Assembly: GCF_030345695.1 (NCBI RefSeq)
Contig: NZ_JAUASV010000022.1
Location: 1 to 64,000 of the forward strand
Length of the DNA stretch: 64,000 nt
Source: Galbitalea sp. SE-J8
GTDB taxonomy: Bacteria; Actinomycetota; Actinomycetes; Actinomycetales; Microbacteriaceae
Direction: 5' to 3'
This document shows, piece after piece, positions 27,077-34,735 of the stretch (the stretch's first letter is position 1; each line of letters starts with the position of its first letter). A program made the position numbers and the translations under genes. The notes under the pieces were generated by a model that saw only the letters and a list, made by a program, of their open reading frames with translations, did no database searches and had not been told where the DNA came from.

Positions 27077-28126
27077 TCACGGCACGCGGTAGAGCCACTC
27101 GGGCGTCGCGAACTTCTCCGCGACGAGCTGCTCGGCCCGGGCGAGCTCGGCATCCGTCACCTCGTCCGGGGTCGCGCCGTACAGGCCGGTAAAGGTCTGC
27201 GTCATCCGGTCGATGATCTGCTCGCGCGACAGGCCGGTCTGACTGCGCAGCGGGTCGACGCGCTTCGCGGCGCTCTTCGTGCCCTTGTCGCTCATCTTCT
27301 CGCGGCCGATGCGCAGGACCTCGGTCATCTTCTGGCCGTCCATGTCGTAGCTCATCGTCACGTGGTGCAGCACTGCGCCCGCTCCGAGGCGCTTCTGCGC
27401 GGCGCCGCCGATCTTGCCGGCCGGGCTCGCGATGTCGTTGAGCGGCACATAGCTCGCGTCGATGCCGAGGCTCTTCAGGGCCGTGATCACCCACTCGTCG
27501 AGGTAGGCGTACGAGTCGGCGAAGCTCATTCCCGCGACGAGCTCGAGCGGCGCGTAGAGCGAGTAGGTGATGATGCTGCCCGCGTCCATGAACATCGCGC
27601 CGCCGCCCGAGATGCGGCGCACCACGTCGAATCCGTACCGCGCGGCGTTCTCGAGGTCGACCTCGTTCTTCACGCTCTGGAAGCTGCCAATGATGACGGC
27701 GGGCTTCTGCCACTCCCAGATCCGCAGGGTCGGCTTGCGACGCCCCTCGCCGACCTCCTCGGTGAGCACCTGGTCGAGCGCGAGCTGCACGTTCGGATCG
27801 AAGGCGCGCCCGTGGATGAGCTGCCAGTCGTAGTCCTTCCACGTCGTCGCCTGGCCGATCGCCCGGCGCACCGTCGTGGCGACGGAGTCCGCGCTGAAGC
27901 CGAGCAGCACGGACTCGGCGGGCAGGGCATCCGTCACGGCCCTCGCGATCGTCTTCGCGTCGCTGTCGGCGGGCAGGCCGTTCACGGCGCCGTCGATCGC
28001 GTCGAGCGCGCTGTCGGGCTCGAGGAAGAAGTCGCCCGCGAGACGGAAATCGGCGATGCGCCCGTCGCGCACCTCGAGGTCGACGACCACGAGCTTGCCC
28101 CCGGGCACCTTGAACTCACCGTGCAT
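27077..28126 (-). CDS. Lipoate--protein ligase family protein
   Basis: A 349-residue protein. The first 90 residues (MHGEFKVPGGKLVVVDLEVR, FRLAGDFFLEPD) resemble the LplA accessory domain. The rest is a biotin/lipoate ligase catalytic domain with RRISGGGAMFMDAGSIITYS (lipoyl-AMP loop), KIGGAAQKRLGAGAVLHHVT and the Lys before GG. The accessory domain comes first, the reverse of E. coli LplA but known in actinobacteria and archaea. It should attach lipoate to dehydrogenase E2 or GcvH proteins. The stop is directly followed by the repeat cluster. An iron-box-like site overlaps the start codon, which is unusual for this enzyme. Confidence 0.83.
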   Translation of the reverse strand: MHGEFKVPGGKLVVVDLEVRDGRIADFRLAGDFFLEPDSALDAIDGAVNGLPADSDAKTIARAVTDALPAESVLLGFSADSVATTVRRAIGQATTWKDYDWQLIHGRAFDPNVQLALDQVLTEEVGEGRRKPTLRIWEWQKPAVIIGSFQSVKNEVDLENAARYGFDVVRRISGGGAMFMDAGSIITYSLYAPLELVAGMSFADSYAYLDEWVITALKSLGIDASYVPLNDIASPAGKIGGAAQKRLGAGAVLHHVTMSYDMDGQKMTEVLRIGREKMSDKGTKSAAKRVDPLRSQTGLSREQIIDRMTQTFTGLYGATPDEVTDAELARAEQLVAEKFATPEWLYRVP

Positions 28127-28144
28127 TAGGCCAGCCTAACTTCG
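28126..28144 (-). promoter_or_regulatory. Iron-box-like site (DtxR/IdeR type)
   Basis: The sequence TTAGGCCAGCCTAACTT matches the DtxR/IdeR consensus TTAGGTTAGSCTAACCTAA in its core half sites, TTAGG and CTAAC, at the right distance. It overlaps the first base of the lipoate ligase start codon, so repressor binding would block a short-leader or leaderless transcript. The genes downstream on the same strand include an iron/heme-type importer, which makes iron control plausible. It is a prediction from one site. Confidence 0.5.
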
Positions 28145-28189
28145 CGGGCGGCCCGCGCACCGGGCGGCCCGCGTTCGCTGCCGGGCCGC

Positions 28190-29086
28190 CTACCGGACGG
28201 CGCCGGGCAGGTGGGCGTCGAGCCAGCCGATCGTGTCCGCGATCGTCTCCTCGCGCGACAGCTCGTTGAAGACCTCGTGCCGCGCGTCCGGGTAGACGAT
28301 CGCCGTCACATCCGTCAGCCCGGCGGCCGTGTACGCCGCGGCGAGGCGACGGATGCTGCGCTCGCCGCCCAGCGGATCGTCCGAGCCGACGACGAGCAGC
28401 ATCGGCGGATCGAACCGCTCGGGCACGCCCGCGAGCCGCCGCGGCGGACGGCCGACCAGGCGCAGCGTGTCGGCGATGCCGAACAGCGTGGCGATCGGAG
28501 TGAGCGTCGTGAGCGGGTCGTCGGAGAACGCCCGCGCGACCGCCGGGTCGCGGCTCAGCCACTCCGCGCCCGTCGTGCCGAGGTGCCTGTGCCGGGCGTT
28601 GAGGTCGCCCGCGTTCATCCAGCCCGGCATCCGGTACGCGCTGCCGGCGAACACGACGGCGTCCCACTCGCCCGGGTTCGCGTCGAGGATCTTCTGGCCC
28701 ATGAGCGTGCCCCAGGACTGCCCGAGGAACGCGAGCGGGAGACCCGCGGCATCCGTTCGGATGATCGACGTGAACTGCCGCACCGCCGCGATCGTGGCGC
28801 GCAGCCCGCCGACGCCGAGCCGTCCGAGCTTCGCGTGGTCGCCGTCCCACTGGGCGAGTCCGGTGGCGCCGTGGCCGCGGTGGTCGTCGGCGTAGACCGT
28901 GAATCCGGCCTCGGCGAGCGCCTCGGCGACGTGGTCGTAGCGGCGCGCGTGCTCGCCGACGCCGTGCGCGATCTGCACCACGCCGCGGGGCGCCGCATCC
29001 GTTCGGGCGGGCCAGACGTAGTACGTGATGGGCACGCCGAGCGCGTCGGTGTACGTGCGCGTGTCGATCCTCACTCGCTCGGGCAT
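28190..29086 (-). CDS. Alpha/beta hydrolase (monoacylglycerol-lipase-like)
   Basis: A 298-residue protein of the Hydrolase_4/serine aminopeptidase group. VVQIAHGVGEHARRYDHVAE and VYADDHRGHGATG are the oxyanion and HGxG-like motifs, LGQSWGTLMG holds the nucleophile Ser (GxSxG), and DARHEVFNELSREE holds the catalytic His. It lacks a signal peptide and should hydrolyse an ester such as monoacylglycerol in the cytoplasm. The ATG was chosen because GGGAGG lies seven bases upstream. A longer frame to 29140 has no such site. It is divergent from the acyl-CoA synthetase gene, which could activate released fatty acids. Confidence 0.83.
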   Translation of the reverse strand: MPERVRIDTRTYTDALGVPITYYVWPARTDAAPRGVVQIAHGVGEHARRYDHVAEALAEAGFTVYADDHRGHGATGLAQWDGDHAKLGRLGVGGLRATIAAVRQFTSIIRTDAAGLPLAFLGQSWGTLMGQKILDANPGEWDAVVFAGSAYRMPGWMNAGDLNARHRHLGTTGAEWLSRDPAVARAFSDDPLTTLTPIATLFGIADTLRLVGRPPRRLAGVPERFDPPMLLVVGSDDPLGGERSIRRLAAAYTAAGLTDVTAIVYPDARHEVFNELSREETIADTIGWLDAHLPGAVR

Positions 29087-29163
29087 CGTCGCCTCCCTGG
29101 TCACGGCTCGTCCCTGAGCGTAGTGTTCCCCCACTATCAACGGCGATAGAACAGGAGCCCCGC

Positions 29164-30792
29164 GTGCGCAGCACCTTCCCCGACGTCGAGATCCCCGACT
29201 CGAGCGTCTACGACTACCTCTTCGGCGAGATCGACGACGATCGGCTCGACCGGGTCGCCCTCGTCGACGGCACCACCGGCGCCGAGACCACGTATCGCGA
29301 GCTCATCGCCGCGATCGACGCGTTCGCGGGCGCGCTCGCCGCCCGCGACCTCGTGCCCGGGCAGGTGCTCGCCCTGCACAGCCCGAACTCCCCCGCGTTC
29401 GCGATCGCGTTCCACGGGGCGCTGCGCGCCGGGGCGACGGTCACCACCGTCAACTCGCTGTACACCGCCGACGAGGTCGCGACCCAGCTGACGGATGCCG
29501 GCGCCGGCTGGCTCGTGACCGTCACCGGCCTGCTCCCCGCCGACGATCCCGCGGCCGCGCGGGCCGGCATCCCGCCCGAGCGCGTCATCGTGCTCGACGG
29601 GGCGGGCGCTGCAGGCGGGGCGGGCGCTGCGGGCGCGACGGGCGCTGCGGAGTCGTCGCCGCATCCGTCGCTCGCCGGCCTGCTCGCCGAGCGCGCCCCC
29701 GCGCCGCACGTCACCATCACGGGCGACGACATCGCCGTGCTGCCCTACTCCTCGGGCACGACCGGGCGGCCGAAGGGCGTCGTGCTCACGCACCGCAACC
29801 TCGTCGCGAACGTGCAGCAGAGCCGCGCCGTCATCGGCCTCAACGGCTCGGACCGGGTGCTCGCCGTGCTGCCGTTCTTCCACATCTACGGGCTCACCGT
29901 GCTGCTCGACTACGCGCTCGCGTGCGGCGCGACCCTCGTCACGATGCCGCGATTCGACCTCGAGCGGTTTCTCACGCTCGTCGGAGAACAGCGTCTGACC
30001 TGGGTTTTCATCGCGCCGCCGATCGCGGTGGCGCTCGCGAAGCATCCGCTCGTCGCCGCCGCGGACCTCTCGAGCGTGCAGGTCGTCTTCTCGGGCGCGG
30101 CCCCGCTCGACGGCGCCCTCGCCCGCGCCGTCGCCGAGCGCGTCGGCTGCACGGTGCGCCAGGGCTACGGGATGACGGAGCTCAGCCCCGTGTCGCACTG
30201 CATCCCGCTCGAGCGCGACGACCTCGACGCCTCGTCGATCGGGCTCGCGCTGCCGAACATCGAGTGCCGCATCGTCGACCCGGAGACGGGGGCGGATGTC
30301 GCGGTGCCGGCATCCGGACCGTCCGAGCCCGGCGAGCTGCTCGTGCGCGGGCCGAACGTGATGCGCGGCTACCTCGGCGACGCCGAGGCCACCAGGCGCA
30401 CGCTCGAGCCCGACGGCTGGCTGCACACCGGCGACATCGCCACGGTCACGGCGGCGGGCGAGTTCCGCATCGTCGACCGGCTCAAGGAGCTCATCAAGTA
30501 CAAGGGCTACCAGGTGGCGCCGGCCGTGCTCGAGGCGGTGCTGCTGCAGCATCCGGACATCGCGGATGCCGCCGTCGTCGGCTGGCACGACGCGGACGGC
30601 CAGGAGGTGCCGAAGGCGTTCGTCGTGCTGCAGCCGGATGCCGCCCCCGCCGAGGAGGACGTCATGAGCTACGTCGCCTCCCGCGTCGCCCCGCACGAGA
30701 AGGTGCGGCTCGTGGAGTTCGTCGACGCGATCCCGAAGTCGACGTCGGGCAAGATCCTGCGCAAGGACCTGCGCGCTCGCGAGCGCGTCTGA
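29164..30792 (+). CDS. AMP-dependent acyl/4-coumarate-CoA ligase family protein
   Basis: A 542-residue acyl-adenylate enzyme. The AMP-binding P-loop YSSGTTGRPKGVVLTHRN, GYGMTELSPVSH, GWLHTGDIATV, DRLKELIKYKGYQVAP and the C-terminal KSTSGKILRKDLR (acyl transfer Lys) are all present and in order. The overall pattern is nearest to 4-coumarate-CoA ligases, but bacterial members often act on fatty or aromatic acids. The GTG start follows ACAGGAG by six bases. The short Ala/Gly run near residue 145 is an expanded GCGGGCGCTG-type microrepeat in a surface loop. The palindromic repeat cluster begins about 30 bases after the stop. Confidence 0.87.
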   Translation: MRSTFPDVEIPDSSVYDYLFGEIDDDRLDRVALVDGTTGAETTYRELIAAIDAFAGALAARDLVPGQVLALHSPNSPAFAIAFHGALRAGATVTTVNSLYTADEVATQLTDAGAGWLVTVTGLLPADDPAAARAGIPPERVIVLDGAGAAGGAGAAGATGAAESSPHPSLAGLLAERAPAPHVTITGDDIAVLPYSSGTTGRPKGVVLTHRNLVANVQQSRAVIGLNGSDRVLAVLPFFHIYGLTVLLDYALACGATLVTMPRFDLERFLTLVGEQRLTWVFIAPPIAVALAKHPLVAAADLSSVQVVFSGAAPLDGALARAVAERVGCTVRQGYGMTELSPVSHCIPLERDDLDASSIGLALPNIECRIVDPETGADVAVPASGPSEPGELLVRGPNVMRGYLGDAEATRRTLEPDGWLHTGDIATVTAAGEFRIVDRLKELIKYKGYQVAPAVLEAVLLQHPDIADAAVVGWHDADGQEVPKAFVVLQPDAAPAEEDVMSYVASRVAPHEKVRLVEFVDAIPKSTSGKILRKDLRARERV

Positions 30793-30822
30793 CGCCGCCG
30801 CCCGCGCTCTCCCGCCCGCTGG

Positions 30823-31118
30823 TCGAGGAGCGCCCGAACAGCATGGTCTCGAGACGCGAGCGACTTCGTCGCGCGCTCCTCGACCACCGGAACGACGCCG
30901 CCGCCCGCGAGCACGCCCGCTGGTCGAGGAGCCCGCGAGCGCAGCGAGCAGGCGTCTCGAGACCACACCCAAGCCGACACAGCATGGTCTCGAGACGCGA
31001 GCGACTTCGTCGCGCGCTCCTCGACCAGCGGAAGGGCACCGCGCGCTCCTCGACCAGCGGAAGGGCACCGCGCGCTCCTCGACCAGCGGAAGGGCACCGC
31101 GCGCTCCTCGACCAGTGA
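30823..31118. repeat. BIME-like palindromic repeat cluster
   Basis: This 300-base gene-free stretch holds two full inverted units whose inner stem is GCGAC-TTC-GTCGC, one unit in the opposite orientation, one leading half unit, and three short tandem copies of 29 bases ending CTCCTCGACCAG. The outer arms are TGGTC/GACCA throughout. An inverted pair is joined by a spacer containing CCCAAGCCGACACAGCA. It lies between the ligase and the MarR gene and leaves only about 50 bases for the latter's promoter. Confidence 0.9.
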
Positions 31119-31147
31119 AAAGCGGGCCCGAGCGGCGGGCGGGATCA

Positions 31148-31160
31148 TTAGTTAGACTAA
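31148..31160. promoter_or_regulatory. Palindromic TTAGT-TAG-ACTAA site, probable MarR operator
   Basis: A perfect inverted repeat with a 3-base centre ends seven bases before the start codon of the MarR-family gene. AT-rich palindromes of this size at this position are typical autoregulatory operators of MarR proteins. The site would control both the regulator and the coupled exporter gene. Confidence 0.55.
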
Positions 31161-31167
31161 GCAAGCG

Positions 31168-31578
31168 ATGCCCAACCCCTCCGCCGAGCTTCGGCACACC
31201 ATCATGCGGATCTCCCGCCGCCTGCGTCAGGAGCACCTCGACGGCGTCGGCGACGGTCAGCGCTCCGTGCTGTTCTTCCTCGTCGACGCCGGGCCGCAGT
31301 CGCTCGGCGCGCTCGCCGAGCAGGACCGCGTCACCCCGCCGTCGATGAACCGCACCGTCGGGCTGCTCGTCGAGCGCGGCTACCTGACCCGCGAGCCGGC
31401 ACCCGACGACGCGCGCCGCGTGCGCATCGACGTGACGGATGCCGGCCTCGCCTGGGTGCGCGAGACGCGCCGCCGCCGCGACGTCTGGTTCGCCGACCGC
31501 CTCGCCCGGCTCAGCCCCGAGGAGCGCGAGCTGCTTGCCCGCGCGGAGCCCGTGCTGCGCAGGCTGGCCGAGCTGTGA
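31168..31578 (+). CDS. MarR-family transcriptional regulator
   Basis: A 136-residue winged helix-turn-helix protein. The recognition helix region is LAEQDRVTPPSMNRTVGLLV and the wing is EPAPDDARRVRIDVTDAG, both standard for MarR proteins, which dimerise and lose DNA binding on contact with small phenolic or drug ligands. It overlaps the following MFS gene (GTGA), so it most likely controls that exporter and itself through the palindrome just upstream. The leader is only a few bases from the palindrome and shows no strong ribosome binding site, so the transcript could be leaderless. Confidence 0.88.
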   Translation: MPNPSAELRHTIMRISRRLRQEHLDGVGDGQRSVLFFLVDAGPQSLGALAEQDRVTPPSMNRTVGLLVERGYLTREPAPDDARRVRIDVTDAGLAWVRETRRRRDVWFADRLARLSPEERELLARAEPVLRRLAEL

Positions 31579-32879
31579 ACGCGATGTTCCGCAGCCTCAC
31601 GCTGTTCAACTACCGGCTCTGGTTCGCCGGCGCCCTCGTGTCGAACATCGGCACCTGGATGCAGCGCACCGCCCAGGACTGGATCGTGCTCACCGACCTC
31701 ACCGACGGCGACGCGACGGCGGTGGGCATCACATCCGCGCTCCAGCTCGGTCCGCAGCTCGCGCTCGTCGGCATCACGGGCGTGGTCGCGGACCGCTTCG
31801 ACAAACGCCGCGTGCTGCTCGTCACGCAGACCGTGATGGGCGCGCTCGGCCTCGGGCTCGGCCTCATCGTCGTGCTCGGGGTCGCGCAGCTCTGGCAGGT
31901 GTACCTGTTCGCGCTCGCCCTCGGCGTCACGACCGCGTTCGACGCGCCCGCGCGCCAGGCGTTCGTCTCCGAGGTCGTGCCCGAGGCGCAGCTCTCGAAC
32001 GCGGTCGCGCTCAACTCGGCGTCGTTCAACGGCGCGCGTCTCATCGGCCCGGCGGTCGCGGGCGTGCTCACCGCGGCGATCGGCGCCGGCTGGGTGTTCC
32101 TGCTCAACGGCGTCACGTTCGCCGCAATGATCCTCGCGCTCGTCAGCCTGCGCCCGAGCGAGCTGCGGATGCCGCCCCGGGCGCCGCGCGGACGCGGGCA
32201 GCTGCGCGCCGGCATCCGTTATGTGCGATCGAGGCCGGACATCGTCGTGATCCTCGTGGTGGTGTTCCTGATCGGCACGTTCGGCATGAACTTCCCGATC
32301 TTCGCGGCGACGATGGCGGCCCAGGTGTTCCATCACGGCGCGGGCGAGTTCGGGCTGCTCTCGTCGATGATCGCGATCGGCTCGTTCTCGGGCGCGCTGC
32401 TGTCGGCGCGGCGGGAGCGGCCGCGATGGCGCATCCTGTTCGGCGCGTGCGGGCTGTTCGGGGTGGCGACGATCGCGGCCGCGCTCATGCCGAGCTACTG
32501 GACGTTCGGCTTCGCCCTCATCGTGGTCGGCTTCTCGGCGATCACGCTCATGACCACGGCGAACGCGACCGTGCAGGTGACGACCGCGCCGGTCATGCGC
32601 GGGCGGGTGATGGCCCTGTACATGGCGATCTTCATGGGCGGCACCCCGATCGGCGCCCCCGTCGTGGGTGCGATCTCGGATGCGCTCGGCCCGCGCGCGG
32701 CGATGATGGTCGGCGGAGCATCAGGCTTCGTCGCCCTCGCGGTCGGCGTCGGCTGGCTCACCGTGTCGCACGGGCTGCGCGTGCGTCGCGCGCCCGGGCG
32801 CCTCATCCCGTTCCGGCTCTCGACGGATGCCGCGACCGCCGCCCTGGACCTCCAGTTCGACGAGCTCCGCCACGTGTGA
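31575..32879 (+). CDS. MFS exporter (EntS/MFS_3-like)
   Basis: A 434-residue transporter with about eleven to twelve helices. FRSLTLFNYRLWFAGALVSN, then NIGTWMQRTAQDWIVL and DRFDKRRVLLVTQTVMG (loop 2-3 motif) are typical of the EntS/MFS_3 group, proton-driven exporters of siderophores, drugs or other small molecules. It is translationally coupled to the MarR regulator. The stop codon lies inside the left arm of a large hairpin that probably ends transcription. The substrate is unknown. Confidence 0.85.
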   Translation: MNAMFRSLTLFNYRLWFAGALVSNIGTWMQRTAQDWIVLTDLTDGDATAVGITSALQLGPQLALVGITGVVADRFDKRRVLLVTQTVMGALGLGLGLIVVLGVAQLWQVYLFALALGVTTAFDAPARQAFVSEVVPEAQLSNAVALNSASFNGARLIGPAVAGVLTAAIGAGWVFLLNGVTFAAMILALVSLRPSELRMPPRAPRGRGQLRAGIRYVRSRPDIVVILVVVFLIGTFGMNFPIFAATMAAQVFHHGAGEFGLLSSMIAIGSFSGALLSARRERPRWRILFGACGLFGVATIAAALMPSYWTFGFALIVVGFSAITLMTTANATVQVTTAPVMRGRVMALYMAIFMGGTPIGAPVVGAISDALGPRAAMMVGGASGFVALAVGVGWLTVSHGLRVRRAPGRLIPFRLSTDAATAALDLQFDELRHV

Positions 32880-32942
32880 GGACGTTTTGCGCGTGTGAGG
32901 ACGCCGCAGACCGTCCTCACGCGCGCAATACGTCCTCACACG
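32873..32942. terminator. Long GTGTGAGGACG hairpin between convergent genes
   Basis: Two 31-base arms that each contain two GTGAGGACG words face each other around an 8-base loop (CCGCAGAC), with only a few mismatches. The left arm contains the exporter's stop codon, and the right arm ends about ten bases from the stop of the convergent transglutaminase-like gene. The geometry fits a bidirectional terminator, although there is no T tract. The same words recur in another convergent junction near 60.4 kb, so it is also a repeat family. Confidence 0.65.
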
Positions 32943-32951
32943 CGTCTCGGG

Positions 32952-33800
32952 TCAGGACTCGCGCGTGATCTCCACGCTCACGAAGAGGTTCGACCCGAAC
33001 GGGCCCGCGTACACGCCCCGCAGCGGCGGCACATCGTTGTAGTCGCGGCCCCGGCCGACGAGCACGTGGCGGTCGCCGATCGCGATGTCGTTCGTCGGGT
33101 CGTAGCCGCGCCACTCCCCGCAGAACCACTCCACCCACGCGTGCGACTCGCCGACGACGGTCTCGCCGATCGCGGCATCGGACTTCGGATGCAGGTACCC
33201 CGACACATAGCGCGCCGGGATTCCGATGTGCCGCAGCGCTCCGATCGCGAGGTGCGCGATGTCCTGGCAGACGCCCTTGCGGTGCTCCCACGCCTCGGCC
33301 GCGGTCGTCGTGACGGCGGTCGCGCCCTGCACGTACTCGACCGAGTCGAAGATCGCCTTCGCGATCCGCATGGCGGCCTCGCAGGGGTCGGCGGCATCCG
33401 CCCGCGCGCTCTCCGCGATCCGCTGCACCTCGGCCGGCGGCTTCGTGCGCGGCGTCTGCTTGGCCTGCTCGATGAACTCGGTCGCGGTCTCGACGACCCC
33501 GGCGAGGTCGTCCCAGCTGAGCGCCTCGTGATCGGTGTGGGTGCGATCGCGCACCTCGACGAGACTCGTCGCGGTGAGCGCGAGCTCGTGGTGCGGCGTC
33601 AGGATCTCGAAACTCGACACCCGCGAGCCCCAGTAGTCGACGTACGAGTGGTGCGACGAGATCGGCAGGATCTCGAGGTTCGAGTAGAGCACCAGCTGCC
33701 CGTCGGACGAGACCGGCAGCATCCGTGCCTCGTTGTACGACGCCGTGACGTCGCCGCCGTAGGTGAACCCGGTGTGGTGGCGGATACGCAGGCGCTTCAC
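32952..33800 (-). CDS. Transglutaminase-like cysteine protease family protein
   Basis: A 282-residue protein with an N-terminal beta-rich domain (RLRIRHHTGFTYGGDVTASY) and a transglutaminase-like core. The core has RKGVCQDIAHLAIGALRHIG (Cys), ESHAWVEWFCGEW (His) and YDPTNDIAIGDRH (Asp), so the full catalytic triad is present. The GTG start lies in a GTGA overlap with the upstream alpha-E gene and follows GGGGGAG. The trio of ATP-grasp, alpha-E and this protein is a widespread operon thought to make or modify peptides. Its chemistry is not established. Confidence 0.85.
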   Translation of the reverse strand: MKRLRIRHHTGFTYGGDVTASYNEARMLPVSSDGQLVLYSNLEILPISSHHSYVDYWGSRVSSFEILTPHHELALTATSLVEVRDRTHTDHEALSWDDLAGVVETATEFIEQAKQTPRTKPPAEVQRIAESARADAADPCEAAMRIAKAIFDSVEYVQGATAVTTTAAEAWEHRKGVCQDIAHLAIGALRHIGIPARYVSGYLHPKSDAAIGETVVGESHAWVEWFCGEWRGYDPTNDIAIGDRHVLVGRGRDYNDVPPLRGVYAGPFGSNLFVSVEITRES

Positions 33801-34735
33801 GATGTCTCCCCCACCCAGCTCGGCGCGGCATTCGTCGGGAAGTAGCGCTGGCGGATCGCCTCGGAGGCAGCGGATGTCGCCGACTGCACGTTGTCCATGT
33901 GCCGCGGCAGATCGTCGAGGATCTCCGCGATCGGCCGGTACTCGAGCTCGCTGCGGATCTGCCCGAGCAGACGCTGCGCCTGGTCGGACACGCCGACCCG
34001 CCCCGATCGCTCCGCGCGCGGCTCGATCTCGCGCATGCAGCCCTCCGCGCGCGTCACGCTGAACAGGATGCTGCGCGGGAACAGCCGGTCGAGCAGCAGG
34101 AACTCCGCCGCGTTGCGCGCGCTCGGCACGCCGCGGTAGGTGCGCAGATACGCCTCGTACGCGCCGCAGCTGCGCAGGATCGTCGTCCACGACGGACCGG
34201 ATGCCTCGGTGAGACTGCGCGTCGCGAGCAGCCGGGCGGTCATGTCCGCGCGCTCGATGGAGCGGCCGAGCGTGAAGAACTGCCACGCCTCGTCCCGGCT
34301 CGTCGCGCTCTCGATGATGCCGACCGCGAGCGCGGAGCGCTCACGAACCCAGGCGAAGAACTCGTGCACCTTGTCGCTCGCGACCTTGCGCGGCATCCGC
34401 GCCCGGGTCGTGTTGAGGCACTCCCAGAGCTCCGTGGACACGATCTCGCGGGCGCGGCGGGCGTTCTCGCGAGCGGCGCCGAGCGAGTAGGCGATCGACG
34501 CGGGCTCGTTGCGGTCGACGGCGAGGATCGCGAGCACGTCCTGGCGCGAGAGCACGGTGTCGTCGGGGGCATCCGCTCCCATCACGCTCAGCAGGGCGCG
34601 GCAGGCGAGGTCCTCCTCGATCCACGGGTCCTCGAGCAGCAGCTGCAGGTGCACGTCGAGGATGCGGGCGGTGCCGTCGGCGCGCTCGATGTAGCGGCCG
34701 ATCCAGAACAGGCTCTCGGCGATGCGGCTCAGCAT
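33797..34735 (-). CDS. Alpha-E domain protein (DUF403)
   Basis: A 312-residue, mostly helical protein. The start MLSRIAESLFWIGRYIERAD and ILDVHLQLLLEDPW are the hallmark of the alpha-E family, always found beside or fused to circularly permuted ATP-grasp proteins. Its biochemical function is unknown, though it is proposed to be a partner of the ATP-grasp ligase. It overlaps the 3' end of the ATP-grasp gene by seven bases and the next gene by four, so all three are coupled. Confidence 0.88.
   Translation of the reverse strand: MLSRIAESLFWIGRYIERADGTARILDVHLQLLLEDPWIEEDLACRALLSVMGADAPDDTVLSRQDVLAILAVDRNEPASIAYSLGAARENARRAREIVSTELWECLNTTRARMPRKVASDKVHEFFAWVRERSALAVGIIESATSRDEAWQFFTLGRSIERADMTARLLATRSLTEASGPSWTTILRSCGAYEAYLRTYRGVPSARNAAEFLLLDRLFPRSILFSVTRAEGCMREIEPRAERSGRVGVSDQAQRLLGQIRSELEYRPIAEILDDLPRHMDNVQSATSAASEAIRQRYFPTNAAPSWVGETS

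Noticed and set aside
26543-27192. Open frames on both strands through the 26-27 kb repeats
   Set aside because: They translate to LVEERP, SRSARAQRG and similar repeat-coded strings seen in every cluster, without any protein signature.
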